In this document: in pieces, positions 22,564 to 31,081 of the stretch
Numbering within the stretch: the stretch's first letter is position 1
How the letters are laid out: each line of letters opens with the position of its first letter
Assembly: GCF_002354895.1 (NCBI RefSeq)
Contig: NZ_CP023439.1
Coordinates: 3,782,001 to 3,846,000 of the forward strand
DNA length: 64,000 bases
Source: Thauera sp. K11
GTDB taxonomy: Bacteria > Pseudomonadota > Gammaproteobacteria > Burkholderiales > Rhodocyclaceae
Direction: 5' to 3'
Made by a program: the position numbers and the translations under genes
Notes under the pieces: model-generated
What the model was told of the DNA's origin: nothing
What the model saw: only the letters and a program-made list of their open reading frames with translations
The model's database searches: none

Positions 22564-23037
22564 GTCTCCCCGTCCCTTGTTGGTTTGGGCGGCGGTTCCG
22601 GCCTGAGGGCGCGGGAACTGCCGCCTGCGGATGCGAGTGTGCGCGTCCGCTTACGGATGGGGAAGACTAGACGGTTGTGGGCCGCATGGGGTGCCAAGAG
22701 GGTTGCAAAATGCGCCAGGGGGAAATGAAGAGGACGTTAAACCTGATGCCAAGTGGAGCGCTGTACCGTCACACCCATTCACCGGTTGCACACCGAGAAG
22801 CAACGACAGAAACAAAGCGGCAAGTGCAGGGTTCATGAGCATTTTGGTCCGTATGCGGGCAATCGAGGAGCGCAACCCGCAGGGCAGCCTACTCATCGCA
22901 GGAGCAGTCCACCGTGTTGGGAGGGGCATCGGCCTTGGAGAAAGACGATTGCCAGGCCATCGGCGCCGCTGTCTTTGCGACGGCTCACCGGTGGCGTGGC
23001 ATCCGTGAATGCCACGCCTTCGGAGCAGCCCGCCGCG
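22564..23037. other. 474-base intergenic region between liuB and the TRAP operon
   Basis: No convincing gene was found. Base composition around 22720-22850 is visibly lower in GC than the flanks. The liuB promoter should lie at the left end, but no clear -35/-10 pair or operator palindrome was seen. Near the right end is a 10-base-stem hairpin at 22993-23018. Short open frames through the region have no recognisable features. Confidence 0.5.
22993..23018 (-). terminator. Possible hairpin terminator of the TRAP/aromatic operon
   Basis: GGCGTGGCAT and ATGCCACGCC form a 10-base stem with a 6-base loop, about 20 bases after the dctM stop on the minus strand. There is no U tract on either side, so intrinsic termination would be inefficient. 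Confidence 0.4.
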
Positions 23038-24363
23038 CTAACCGATCCAGCGCAGCACGAACAGCGAAATACTCGGGAACAGCACCAGAACGACAATACG
23101 CAGCAGGTCCGAAACCAGGAACGGCACCACGCCGCGGAAGATGGTGGACATGGGGATGTCCTTGTTCATCGAGCTGATGATGTAGACATTCATCCCCACC
23201 GGCGGTGTGATCAGGCCGACCTCCATCACCACCAGCGCGATTATGCCGAACCAGATCGCTTTGTCCTCCGTGCTCAGGCCCCAGTAGTCCATGCCCAGCA
23301 CGATGGGCAGGAAGATGGGAATGGTCAGCAGAATCATCGACAGGCTGTCCATCACGCAGCCGAGCAGCAGGTAGACGACGATGATGGCGATCAGCACCGT
23401 GAAGGGACCCAAGCCCATGCCATCCACCCATTTCGCCGCTTCGACCGGCATCTGGCTCACGGCCATGAAAGCGTTGAGCATGTCGGCGCCGAGCAGGATC
23501 AGGAACATCATGCCGGTACCGGTCGCGGTGCCGTAGATGCAATCCATGAGCCCTTCGCCCTTCAACCCGCCCGACTTCCAGGCGGTGACGCCAGTCGCGA
23601 CCACGCCCACCGCCGCGGCCTCGGTCGGGGTGAACAGCCCGCCGTAGATGCCGCCGATCACCACCGCGAAGATCAGCATCACCGGCCAGGTGTCGATCAC
23701 CGTTGAGAGGCGCTCGGCCCAAGTGTGCCTGGGGCTGCCGGGGCCGCCCGCTGCCGGGTCGAGCCGGGTGACGATGGCGATCACCACCATGTAGCCCAGC
23801 GCCGCCAGCACGCCGGGCACGAAGGCCGCGACGAAGAGCTTGGCGATGTTCTGCTCGGCCAGGATGGCGTAGATCACCAGCGGCACCGAGGGCGGAATCA
23901 GGATGCCGAGCGTACCGCCCGCGGCCAGCGCGCCGCCGGCCAGGCCCGGCTTGTACTGATGGCGTTTCAGTTCCGGCATCACCACGTGCGACATCGTCGC
24001 CGCGGTCGCCAGCGACGAACCGCAGATCGCGCCGAAGCCGGCGCAGGCGCCCACGCCCGCCATCGCCATGCCGCCCTTCCAGTGGCCGATGAAGGCGTTG
24101 CCGGCACGGAACAGTGCGCGCGACAGGCCGCCGTGAGTGGCGAACTGGCCCATCAGGAGGAAGAGCGGGACGACCGACAGGTCGTACAGCGAGAAGCGGC
24201 CGTAGGGCGCGTTCTTGAGGTAGGCGAGCAGGGGGTCCCAGCCCGATGCCCACACGTAGCCGATGGCGCCGGCGAGGAACATGGCGATGCCGATCTGCAC
24301 CCGCAGCGCCAGCATGCCCATCATCACCACGCCCATGGTCAGGCCAATCGTCGTGCCGCTCAT
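23038..24363 (-). CDS. TRAP transporter large permease subunit (DctM)
   Basis: 441 residues from the ATG at 24363, overlapping the dctQ stop (ATGA). It is a polytopic membrane protein with the DctM signatures GAICGSSLATAATMSHVVMP, GGTLGILIPPSVPLVIYA and GLFTPTEAAAVGVVA, and near the end GLITPPVGMNVYII. It forms the ion-driven channel of a tripartite transporter with DctQ and the periplasmic DctP encoded at 29963-30991. It is the last gene of a long catabolic operon, so the substrate is probably the aromatic or carboxylic acid that the operon degrades (inference). Confidence 0.94.
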   Translation of the reverse strand: MSGTTIGLTMGVVMMGMLALRVQIGIAMFLAGAIGYVWASGWDPLLAYLKNAPYGRFSLYDLSVVPLFLLMGQFATHGGLSRALFRAGNAFIGHWKGGMAMAGVGACAGFGAICGSSLATAATMSHVVMPELKRHQYKPGLAGGALAAGGTLGILIPPSVPLVIYAILAEQNIAKLFVAAFVPGVLAALGYMVVIAIVTRLDPAAGGPGSPRHTWAERLSTVIDTWPVMLIFAVVIGGIYGGLFTPTEAAAVGVVATGVTAWKSGGLKGEGLMDCIYGTATGTGMMFLILLGADMLNAFMAVSQMPVEAAKWVDGMGLGPFTVLIAIIVVYLLLGCVMDSLSMILLTIPIFLPIVLGMDYWGLSTEDKAIWFGIIALVVMEVGLITPPVGMNVYIISSMNKDIPMSTIFRGVVPFLVSDLLRIVVLVLFPSISLFVLRWIG

Positions 24364-24884
24364 GCTTCGCCCTCCCCTGTCACTTCGCACACGAAGGTCT
24401 GCAGCGCCGCAACGCCCAACAGCACGAAGGACGGCACCACTGGCACATAGCCCCACCAGATCGGCAGCGCGATCACCATCGAGGTTTCGCCGTATTCACG
24501 CATTTCGAGCATGCCATCCCACACCCGCCAGGCGAGGAAGAAGGCCGACGCGGCCAGCAGCAGCGCGGCGAGCGAATCGAGCAAGCGTTTCAGCGCTGCC
24601 GGCGCCCACAGGGTGAAGAAATCGACGAACACGTGGCCTTTTCTGAGCTGGCAGTAGGGCAGGCACATGGCGATGCCCATCGCCGACATCATCTGCACCA
24701 GTTCGTAGTCACCCGGCACGGGCAAGTTGAAGAGCGCACGCCCGACCACACTCACCACCGACATGATGGCTTCGATGAGAAAGATCGCGCCGCCGAGCAT
24801 CGCCAGGCTGGCGCAGGCTGCTTCCACGGTCCTGCCGAACGGACCGGAAGCCACGATGAGAGGGTGTTCCAGGGACTCAGCCAT
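24360..24884 (-). CDS. TRAP transporter small permease subunit (DctQ)
   Basis: 174 residues with four membrane segments (SLAMLGGAIFLIEAIMSVV, VQMMSAMGIAMCLPYC, LDSLAALLLAASAFFLAW, VVPSFVLLGVAAL). It contains the DctQ-family stretch LRKGHVFVDFF. It pairs with DctM, whose start codon overlaps its stop, and it overlaps the end of the FAH-family gene by 8 bases. DctP is encoded five genes further upstream, an uncommon separation of TRAP components. Confidence 0.91.
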   Translation of the reverse strand: MAESLEHPLIVASGPFGRTVEAACASLAMLGGAIFLIEAIMSVVSVVGRALFNLPVPGDYELVQMMSAMGIAMCLPYCQLRKGHVFVDFFTLWAPAALKRLLDSLAALLLAASAFFLAWRVWDGMLEMREYGETSMVIALPIWWGYVPVVPSFVLLGVAALQTFVCEVTGEGEA

Positions 24885-25917
24885 GAGCGCCTCCGGATTG
24901 GGGTGCCAGGGCCGGGACTACGACCTTCTGCTCGATCGCGCCGAACACGCTCCGACCGTCGCCATCGAGCACCTCGATGCGCACGGTGTCGCCCGCCCGC
25001 ATGTAGCCGGTGCTCGGCTTGCCCTGCTCCAGCGTCTCGTAGGTGCGCAATTCGACGATGCAGCAGTAGCCGACGCCGCCATTGGCGATCGACGACCCCC
25101 ACAAGCCGCCCTGCTTGTTCGACACGGTGCCGGTGCCGACGATGGTCCCGGCTTCCAGTTCGCGCGTCTTCGCGACGTGGGCAGCGAGCATGCCGAAATC
25201 GAAGGTGGCATCCACGCCGGCGTTCGGCATGCCGAAGGGCTGGCCGTTGAGCGCCACCCGCAGCGGCAGGTGCATCCGGGTGTCATGCCAGGCCGCGCCG
25301 AGTTCGTCTGGTGTCACCGCGACCGGGCTGAAGGCCGACGCGGGTTTGCTCTGGACGAAGCCGAACCCCTTGGCCAGTTCGGCCGGGATCAGGTTGCGCA
25401 GCGAGACGTCGTTGACCAGCATCAGCAGGCGGATGGCGCCGGCCGCCTCCGCCGCGGTGGCGCCCATGGGTACGTCGCCGATGATCGCGGCCACTTCGGC
25501 CTCGAAATCGATGCCCCACTCCTCGGCGGCGACGATGTCGTCGCACGGCCCGATGAAGCTGTCCGAACCGCCCTGGTAGATGATGGGGTCGGTGTACATG
25601 GACGGCGGCAGGTCGGCGCCACGCGCCTTGCGCACGAGTTCCACATGGTTCATGTAGGCCGAGCCGTCCAGCCACTGGTAGGCGCGCGGCAGCGGCGCCT
25701 GGCATGCCGCGGCCGAGAACGGCTGCGCATCCTCGACTTCGCCGGCGTTCAGCCGCTCGTACATGGCCCGCAGGCTCGGGGCGAGTTCGTCCCAGTCGTC
25801 CAGCGCCGCCTGCAGCGTCGGCGCGATGTGCGGCACCGGGCAGCAGCGGCCGAGATCGCGGCTGACGACGACGAGTGTGCCGTCACGCCCGCCTTGTTTC
25901 AGTGTTGCCAGTTTCAT
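24877..25917 (-). CDS. Fumarylacetoacetate hydrolase-family protein
   Basis: 346 residues from the ATG at 25917, preceded by AGGAGACACC. The FAH fold shows its metal ligands in IDFEAEVAAIIGDV (the two glutamates) and MLVNDVSLRN (aspartate), plus TGTVSNKQGGLWG and MRAGDTVRIEVLDGDG near the end. Relatives hydrolyse C-C bonds in fumarylacetoacetate, fumarylpyruvate or hydroxymuconic-type ring-fission products. In this operon it is the obvious candidate for hydrolysing a ring-cleavage product. The long form with a C-terminal FAH domain preceded by about 100 residues resembles fumarylacetoacetase-like enzymes. Exact substrate unknown. Confidence 0.92.
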   Translation of the reverse strand: MKLATLKQGGRDGTLVVVSRDLGRCCPVPHIAPTLQAALDDWDELAPSLRAMYERLNAGEVEDAQPFSAAACQAPLPRAYQWLDGSAYMNHVELVRKARGADLPPSMYTDPIIYQGGSDSFIGPCDDIVAAEEWGIDFEAEVAAIIGDVPMGATAAEAAGAIRLLMLVNDVSLRNLIPAELAKGFGFVQSKPASAFSPVAVTPDELGAAWHDTRMHLPLRVALNGQPFGMPNAGVDATFDFGMLAAHVAKTRELEAGTIVGTGTVSNKQGGLWGSSIANGGVGYCCIVELRTYETLEQGKPSTGYMRAGDTVRIEVLDGDGRSVFGAIEQKVVVPALAPQSGGAHG

Positions 25918-25930
25918 TGGTGTCTCCTCG

Positions 25931-27316
25931 TTATGGATTGGCGGCGGCGGTGCCTTCACTCACCATGTCCCCCAGCAGGACGCGCACGTCGTCCAGCGCA
26001 TGCAGGGCCGCCACCCGCTCGATCAGCCGCTCCGCCTGGCGGGCGGAGAGCGGGATCGCGGCGTAGTCCATGCAGTCCCGGAAGCGCGCCAGGTGCGCCT
26101 CGTCCGCCAGCGCATTGCCCGGAAAACCCGGTGCGATCTCGAGCGTGGCGTCGTGGCAGCGGCCATCGGCGGTTTCGACGTGCAGGTCCACCGCGGTGTG
26201 GTGGCGTTCGCCCATGGCCTCGTCCGCCACCACCTCGACACGCTCCGCGAGCGCGCACACCGCCGGCTCGCGGATACTGGATTCGGTGAAGTGCGCCAGT
26301 TGCGGATGGCCGCGGACGAAGGCATTCGCAACGCAGTAGTGCGCGCTGAACTGCGCATTCACGCGCGGGTTGTCGCCGATCTCGAACGGGTGCCCGACCA
26401 GCTTGTAGGCATACGGCGGCAACCCGATCCGCACCCGACGGATGTCCTCCGGCGCCACGCCCAACTCGCGCTTCACCCGCAAGGCCAGTTCGGTTACGCC
26501 CTGGGTCAGGCCGCAGCTCGGGTATTTCTTGAACATCGTGTTCATCAGCAGGTAGCGCTCCCCCAAGCCCTCGACGAACGCCTCCGGCCGCCGCTGTCCC
26601 TTGGCGAACAGATGGGCGTAGCCGTACACGCCCGACAGGAAATGCCGGGGGCCGGTGATGCCGAGTTGGGCAAGCTGCGCGCAGACCACACCCGACTCGG
26701 CAACCCAGCCTTGGATCAGGCGGACGGCGAGCGAACCGTCGACGTTGCTCTGGAAGCTGCCGGCGGCCCGGTTGAAGGCCAGCGCCAATGCGTGCAGCGT
26801 CTGCTGCGGGCCCAGGCCGAGCAGGCGCGCGGCCGCGGCGGCGGCACCGAAGACGGCGGCCACGCCGGTGGGATCGGCACCATCGTAGGCCGCCTCGGTG
26901 AGGTTCATGCGCGCGGCGGTCTCGGCGCCCACGACGAGCGCGGCAAGGAAATCCCGCCCGGAACACCCGCCCTTGAGTTCCGCCGCGGCGAGCGCGGCCG
27001 GAATCAGCGACGAACCGATGTGCAGGCCCGGCGCCATCGCATCGCAGTAGTCCAGCGCCCGGCACATGACGCCATTGACCAGCGCCGCGCCGCTGGCCGA
27101 AACCCGGTCGCCATAGACGAACACCGTGGCCGGCCCCGTGCCGTGTTGTGAGCGCACGAAGGCCCGCACGGCCTCGCAGCCCTCCTCCGCCGCGCCTGCG
27201 ACCGCGGTGCCGAGCACGGTCAACAGCATGCGCCGCACGACGGCAAGCGCTTCTTCCGGCACCGCCTCATAGGCGAGCCCATGGGCGAAATGCGCCAGTT
27301 TCAGTTCAGGTTCCAC
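25931..27316 (-). CDS. MmgE/PrpD family protein
   Basis: 461 residues. The MmgE/PrpD family is recognised from FAHGLAYEAVPEEAL at the N-terminus, ALDYCDAMAPGLHIGSSLIP, FKKYPSCGLTQGVTEL and the overall length. Characterised members dehydrate 2-methylcitrate, decarboxylate cis-aconitate or isomerise iminodisuccinate, so an isomerase, hydratase or dehydratase acting on a multi-carboxylate is plausible. Here it lies between the VOC-family gene and the FAH-family hydrolase, suggesting it handles a ring-fission intermediate (inference). No signal peptide. Confidence 0.88.
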   Translation of the reverse strand: MEPELKLAHFAHGLAYEAVPEEALAVVRRMLLTVLGTAVAGAAEEGCEAVRAFVRSQHGTGPATVFVYGDRVSASGAALVNGVMCRALDYCDAMAPGLHIGSSLIPAALAAAELKGGCSGRDFLAALVVGAETAARMNLTEAAYDGADPTGVAAVFGAAAAAARLLGLGPQQTLHALALAFNRAAGSFQSNVDGSLAVRLIQGWVAESGVVCAQLAQLGITGPRHFLSGVYGYAHLFAKGQRRPEAFVEGLGERYLLMNTMFKKYPSCGLTQGVTELALRVKRELGVAPEDIRRVRIGLPPYAYKLVGHPFEIGDNPRVNAQFSAHYCVANAFVRGHPQLAHFTESSIREPAVCALAERVEVVADEAMGERHHTAVDLHVETADGRCHDATLEIAPGFPGNALADEAHLARFRDCMDYAAIPLSARQAERLIERVAALHALDDVRVLLGDMVSEGTAAANP

Positions 27317-27379
27317 GAAATGAAATCTCCTCGGCCTCTTCTCGTTCTTGTCGTCACCGGCCAGACCGGGTAGCGGGAC

Positions 27380-27925
27380 TCAGCGGAACATTTCCCGGTA
27401 GCTGCCGTCGTGCATCCAGGCCGCGTGCTTGGGCGCCTTTCTGGTCTGCGACCACTCTTCCAGCATCGGCCACTTGACCTTGTCGAGCGCCGCCTGCATG
27501 CCCGGGCGCACGGTGTTGGCGGCCAGTTCCAGGCGATGGCCGTTGGGGTCGAAGAAATAGATCGACTGGAACAGCGCGTGGTCGGTGGGGCCGACCACCT
27601 CCACGCCCCCGGCTTCCAGCTTCTCCTTGGCCGCCAGCAGCGTGTCCATGGACTCGACCTGAAGCGCCAGATGCTGGGTCCAGGCCGGCGTGTTGCGGTC
27701 GCGGTCCATCGGCGGCTTGGTGGGCAGCTCGAAGAAGGCGAGTACGTTGCCGGCGCCTGCGTCGAGAAAGATGTGCATGTAGGGGTCGGGTTCGCCGGTG
27801 GAGGGCACGGCGTCCTCGGCGATGGACAGCACCAGCTTCATGTCCAGGTGCTTTTCGTACCAGCGCGCGGTTTCCAGCGCGTCCTTGCAGCGGTAGGCGA
27901 TGTGGTGGATTTTCTTGACCAGCAT
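27380..27925 (-). CDS. VOC-family (glyoxalase/extradiol-dioxygenase fold) protein
   Basis: 181 residues with one pair of VOC repeats. Putative metal ligands are the histidine in KIHHIAYRC, the histidine in TQHLALQV and the glutamate in FDPNGHRLEL, a 2-His-1-Glu arrangement seen in type I extradiol dioxygenases and some glyoxalases. An 50-residue C-terminal tail (WPMLEEWSQTRK and onward) is outside the fold. In the context of a flavin hydroxylase and an FAH hydrolase it could be the ring-cleavage enzyme, but it could also be an isomerase or lyase. No other ring-cleavage dioxygenase gene is present in the operon. Confidence 0.85.
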   Translation of the reverse strand: MLVKKIHHIAYRCKDALETARWYEKHLDMKLVLSIAEDAVPSTGEPDPYMHIFLDAGAGNVLAFFELPTKPPMDRDRNTPAWTQHLALQVESMDTLLAAKEKLEAGGVEVVGPTDHALFQSIYFFDPNGHRLELAANTVRPGMQAALDKVKWPMLEEWSQTRKAPKHAAWMHDGSYREMFR

Positions 27926-27981
27926 GGGTTGTCTCCAGATGTTCGGCGGCGAGCGGCTGGCATGCCGCTCGCCGCAATGGT

Positions 27982-28206
27982 TCAGGCGCCTTCGCGGGCG
28001 ATCTGCAGCGCTTCGTGCAGCACGGCGATGTCGCCGACGTGGTTGGCGAGCAGCAGGATCAGGCGGGCGTTGACCATCGCGCTCTGCTCGTCGCTGAGGT
28101 CGCGGTGGGTGTCGATCAGCAGTTCGTAGAAGTCGTCGCCGGGGCTGAAGGCGCGGAAGTAACGCTTGCCGGGTTCGGCGAAATTGGGCTGGGTGTTCAA
28201 GGCCAT
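27982..28206 (-). CDS. DUF2783 small protein
   Basis: 74 residues: a short acidic, helical protein (DDFYELLIDTHRDLSDEQSAMVNARLILLLANHVGD) matching the DUF2783 family as I know it. The family is found next to flavin monooxygenases and has no established function. It starts 11 bases after the end of the monooxygenase gene and is probably an accessory or regulatory partner of that enzyme (inference from position). There is no signal peptide and no cysteine. Confidence 0.82.
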   Translation of the reverse strand: MALNTQPNFAEPGKRYFRAFSPGDDFYELLIDTHRDLSDEQSAMVNARLILLLANHVGDIAVLHEALQIAREGA

Positions 28207-28217
28207 GGCGGGCTCCT

Positions 28218-29885
28218 TCAGGCGTTGCAGGTGGCGCGGGCGACGGCTGCGCGCACGCGGGCGGCGTCCAGCGTGCGCCAGCGCGCGGTGACGTGCTGGT
28301 CCGGGCGGGCGAGGTAGGTGTTGCCTGGGCTCAGGTCGTAGCGCTCGCGGATGCAGCCTTTGCTGTCGATCACCGTCTTCAGCCCGCCGGGCGCGCTGCC
28401 ACGTTCGGCGACGACGATGGCCTCCACCGGAATCGCGCCGTCGGCCAGACCGGTGAGCGCCTGCACGGTAGCGCCGTCGAGCGCCGAGGCATCCGGCACG
28501 TAGTAGAGCAACTGGAAGCGGTTGCCCAGCACGCCGAGCAGCCAGGGTTGGCCGCCCGCGGTCTCGATCGGTGCATCGTCCATCGGCGCGCCGGGCACCA
28601 TGTCGCCGGCGAAGGCATCCCTGTCTGGCGTGTTCAGGCGAGATTCGGTGAGGAGGCTCGGCACCGACAGCCGGCCCGAATTGACCAGCGCGCGGGCGAA
28701 GGCGTAGTGCTCGGCCAGGCCCAGCACGGCGTTGCGGAAAGTCTTGCTGACCGTGCTCTTGGGCGTGATGAAATCGGTCGAGCGGGTCGAGTTCATGATG
28801 TTCTCGTCCGCCGCGAAGGTGCGCTCCTCGCTATAAGTATCGAGCAGCGTGGCCGGCGCCTTGCCGTCCATCACCAGCTTGAGCTTCCACGCCAGGTTGT
28901 CGGTGTCCTGGATGCCGGAATTCGCCCCGCGTCCGCCGAAGGGCGAGACCTGGTGCGCGGCGTCGCCGACGAACAGCACGCGGCCGTGGTTGAAGCGGTT
29001 CATGCGGCGGCACTGGAAGGTGTAGACGCTGACCCATTCCAGCTCGAACTCCCTGTCGTCACCCAGCATCGCCTTGATGCGCGGGATGACGTTCTCCGGC
29101 TTCTTCTCCTCTTCCGGATCGGCCTGCCAGCCGAGCTGGAAGTCGATGCGCCAGACGTTGTCGGCCTGGCGGTGCAGCAGCACCGACTGGTTCGGGTGGA
29201 AGGGCGGATCGAACCAGAACCAGCGTTCGGTGGGGTATTCCGCCTTCATCACCACGTCGGCGATCAGGAAGCGGTCCATGAAGATCTTGCCTTCGATGTC
29301 CAGCCCCAGCATGGTGCGGATCGGGCTCTTCGCGCCATCGGCCACGACCAGCCAGTCGGTGGTCAGCGAGTAGCCGCCATCCGGCGTTTCCACCCGGACG
29401 GCCACGCTATCCTGCCCCGGCGTGACCCCGATCACATTGCTCTTGAAACGGATTTCGAGGTTAGGCAGTTCGCGGGCACGCCGCAGCAGGTACTCCTCCA
29501 GGTAGTACTGCTGCAGGTTGATCATGCCCGGCCGGTGATGGTCCGGCTGCGGGCAGAGGTTGAAGTTGAAGACTTCTTCCTCGCGGAAGAAGGTGCGGCC
29601 GACGTTCCACGACACGCCCTTTTCCATCATCGGTTCGCAGCAGCCGAGCCGGTCGAAGATCTCCAGCACGCGCTTGGCATAGGCCACGCCGCGCGAACCG
29701 ATGGACACGGTGTCGTCGTTGTCCAGCACCAGCACCGGCTTGCCCTGGATGGCGAGGTCGATGGCGGCGGCCAGGCCCACCGGGCCGGCGCCGACCACGA
29801 CCAGGGGATAGCGGCCATCCCCCTTTCCGTCCAGTTCCGGCGGACGGATGAATTCGAATTTCGGGTATTGATATGTGTTCAGCAT
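28218..29885 (-). CDS. FAD-dependent aromatic hydroxylase (group A flavoprotein monooxygenase)
   Basis: 555 residues. The Rossmann dinucleotide fold GAGPVG (residues 32-37), the DG motif region VVADGAKSP, and the GD motif GDAAHQVSPFGGRGANSGIQD define a class A monooxygenase of the MhpA / phenol hydroxylase type. A C-terminal thioredoxin-like segment without redox cysteines follows from about residue 420. Such enzymes hydroxylate phenolic rings using NAD(P)H and oxygen. It starts the central block of the operon with DUF2783, VOC and FAH genes. MhpA-type activity is possible, but no mhpB or mhpC homologue is present, so the substrate is left open. Confidence 0.92.
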   Translation of the reverse strand: MLNTYQYPKFEFIRPPELDGKGDGRYPLVVVGAGPVGLAAAIDLAIQGKPVLVLDNDDTVSIGSRGVAYAKRVLEIFDRLGCCEPMMEKGVSWNVGRTFFREEEVFNFNLCPQPDHHRPGMINLQQYYLEEYLLRRARELPNLEIRFKSNVIGVTPGQDSVAVRVETPDGGYSLTTDWLVVADGAKSPIRTMLGLDIEGKIFMDRFLIADVVMKAEYPTERWFWFDPPFHPNQSVLLHRQADNVWRIDFQLGWQADPEEEKKPENVIPRIKAMLGDDREFELEWVSVYTFQCRRMNRFNHGRVLFVGDAAHQVSPFGGRGANSGIQDTDNLAWKLKLVMDGKAPATLLDTYSEERTFAADENIMNSTRSTDFITPKSTVSKTFRNAVLGLAEHYAFARALVNSGRLSVPSLLTESRLNTPDRDAFAGDMVPGAPMDDAPIETAGGQPWLLGVLGNRFQLLYYVPDASALDGATVQALTGLADGAIPVEAIVVAERGSAPGGLKTVIDSKGCIRERYDLSPGNTYLARPDQHVTARWRTLDAARVRAAVARATCNA

Positions 29886-29962
29886 GATGTCTCCTCGTGT
29901 GCGGCCGCTGCGTTCGGCAGAACGCGACGGCAGCCGTCGTCGGGGCGTCGCCCGGTGGCCGC

Positions 29963-30991
29963 TCAGTGGCCGTATTGCCGCAGCAGCGCCCGCGCGGTGT
30001 CGTACATTTCCTGCGCCGGATGACCCTTGGCGGTCATCTCCTCGATCCAGTCGTGGGAGACCTGCTCCCCGACCTTCTTGAAGGCATCCAGCTCGGCCCC
30101 GGAAAGCATGTTCAGCACGTTGCCGCGCTCGATCGCCATCTGCCGCGCGGGCGGACCCGCCTCGTCCCAGGCCCGTCCGATGGAGGCCGAGAACTCGACG
30201 CCGCTGTGCTCGTCGATCACCTTCCTGAGATCGGGCGGCAGACTCTCGTAGCGCTTCTTGTTCATCACCATCGCAAAGACGGCGGTATAGAGCGCGGGCT
30301 GGCTGCGGTCCGTTTCGGTGTGGTAGCGCGTCAGCTCATGCAGCTTGACCGAGGGCACCGACTCCCAGGTCAGGATGTAGCCGTCGACCACGCCCTTGGA
30401 GAGGGCTTCGGGCAGGGATGGCATGGGCATCGACACCGGCGTGGCGCCGAGCGCGGTGAACATCTTGGTCGTCACGCGGGTCGGCGTGCGGATCTTGAGC
30501 CCCTTGACGTCCTCGATATTCTTGATCTGGCGCTTGTTGGTGTGGATGTAGCCCGGGTCCTGGACATGGAACGCCAGCGGATGCACGGCGGCGAAGTCCT
30601 TGCGGCCGAACTTCTCGTAGTAGGCCCACAGCGCGCGGCTGGTGCTTTCCGCATCCTTGGCCATGAAGGGCAGTTCGAAGACCTCCACTGACGGGAAACG
30701 GCCTGCCGTATAGCCGGGCACGGTCCAGACGATGTCGGCCACCCCGTCGGCGGCCTGCTGGTAGAGCTGCGGCGGTGTGCCGCCGAGCTGCATCGACGGA
30801 TAGAGCTGGCACTCCATCCGTCCGGACGAAGCGGCCTTGATCTTCTCGCACCAAGGCTCGAGAACCTTGCGCTGCGAAATCGCCGCCGGCGGCCAGAAAT
30901 GGGCAACCTTGAGCACGACCTCGGCCGCCTGCGCCAACGGGGTGGCGAGCACGGCGGAAACGAACAGCGCCGATGCCATTTTCCTTGTCAT
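29963..30991 (-). CDS. TRAP transporter periplasmic substrate-binding protein (DctP)
   Basis: 342 residues from the ATG at 30991 with GGAGGAGAC upstream. A Sec signal peptide (MTRKMASALFVSAVLATPLAQA) is followed by VVLKVAHFWPPAA. The family's specificity segment is around GLKIRTPTRVTTKMF, with the conserved arginine that binds the carboxylate of the ligand, and VDGYILTWESVPSVKLHE follows. It should bind an organic acid in the periplasm and hand it to DctQM, encoded about 5 kb downstream in the same operon. Confidence 0.94.
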   Translation of the reverse strand: MTRKMASALFVSAVLATPLAQAAEVVLKVAHFWPPAAISQRKVLEPWCEKIKAASSGRMECQLYPSMQLGGTPPQLYQQAADGVADIVWTVPGYTAGRFPSVEVFELPFMAKDAESTSRALWAYYEKFGRKDFAAVHPLAFHVQDPGYIHTNKRQIKNIEDVKGLKIRTPTRVTTKMFTALGATPVSMPMPSLPEALSKGVVDGYILTWESVPSVKLHELTRYHTETDRSQPALYTAVFAMVMNKKRYESLPPDLRKVIDEHSGVEFSASIGRAWDEAGPPARQMAIERGNVLNMLSGAELDAFKKVGEQVSHDWIEEMTAKGHPAQEMYDTARALLRQYGH

Positions 30992-31081
30992 TGAAGTCTC
31001 CTCCTTGTTTTCGGCACGTATGCCGTGTGGAATCCGGCCCGAGTCGGCCGGCATGTGGGCTCCGTTGGGGAAACGGACGGC

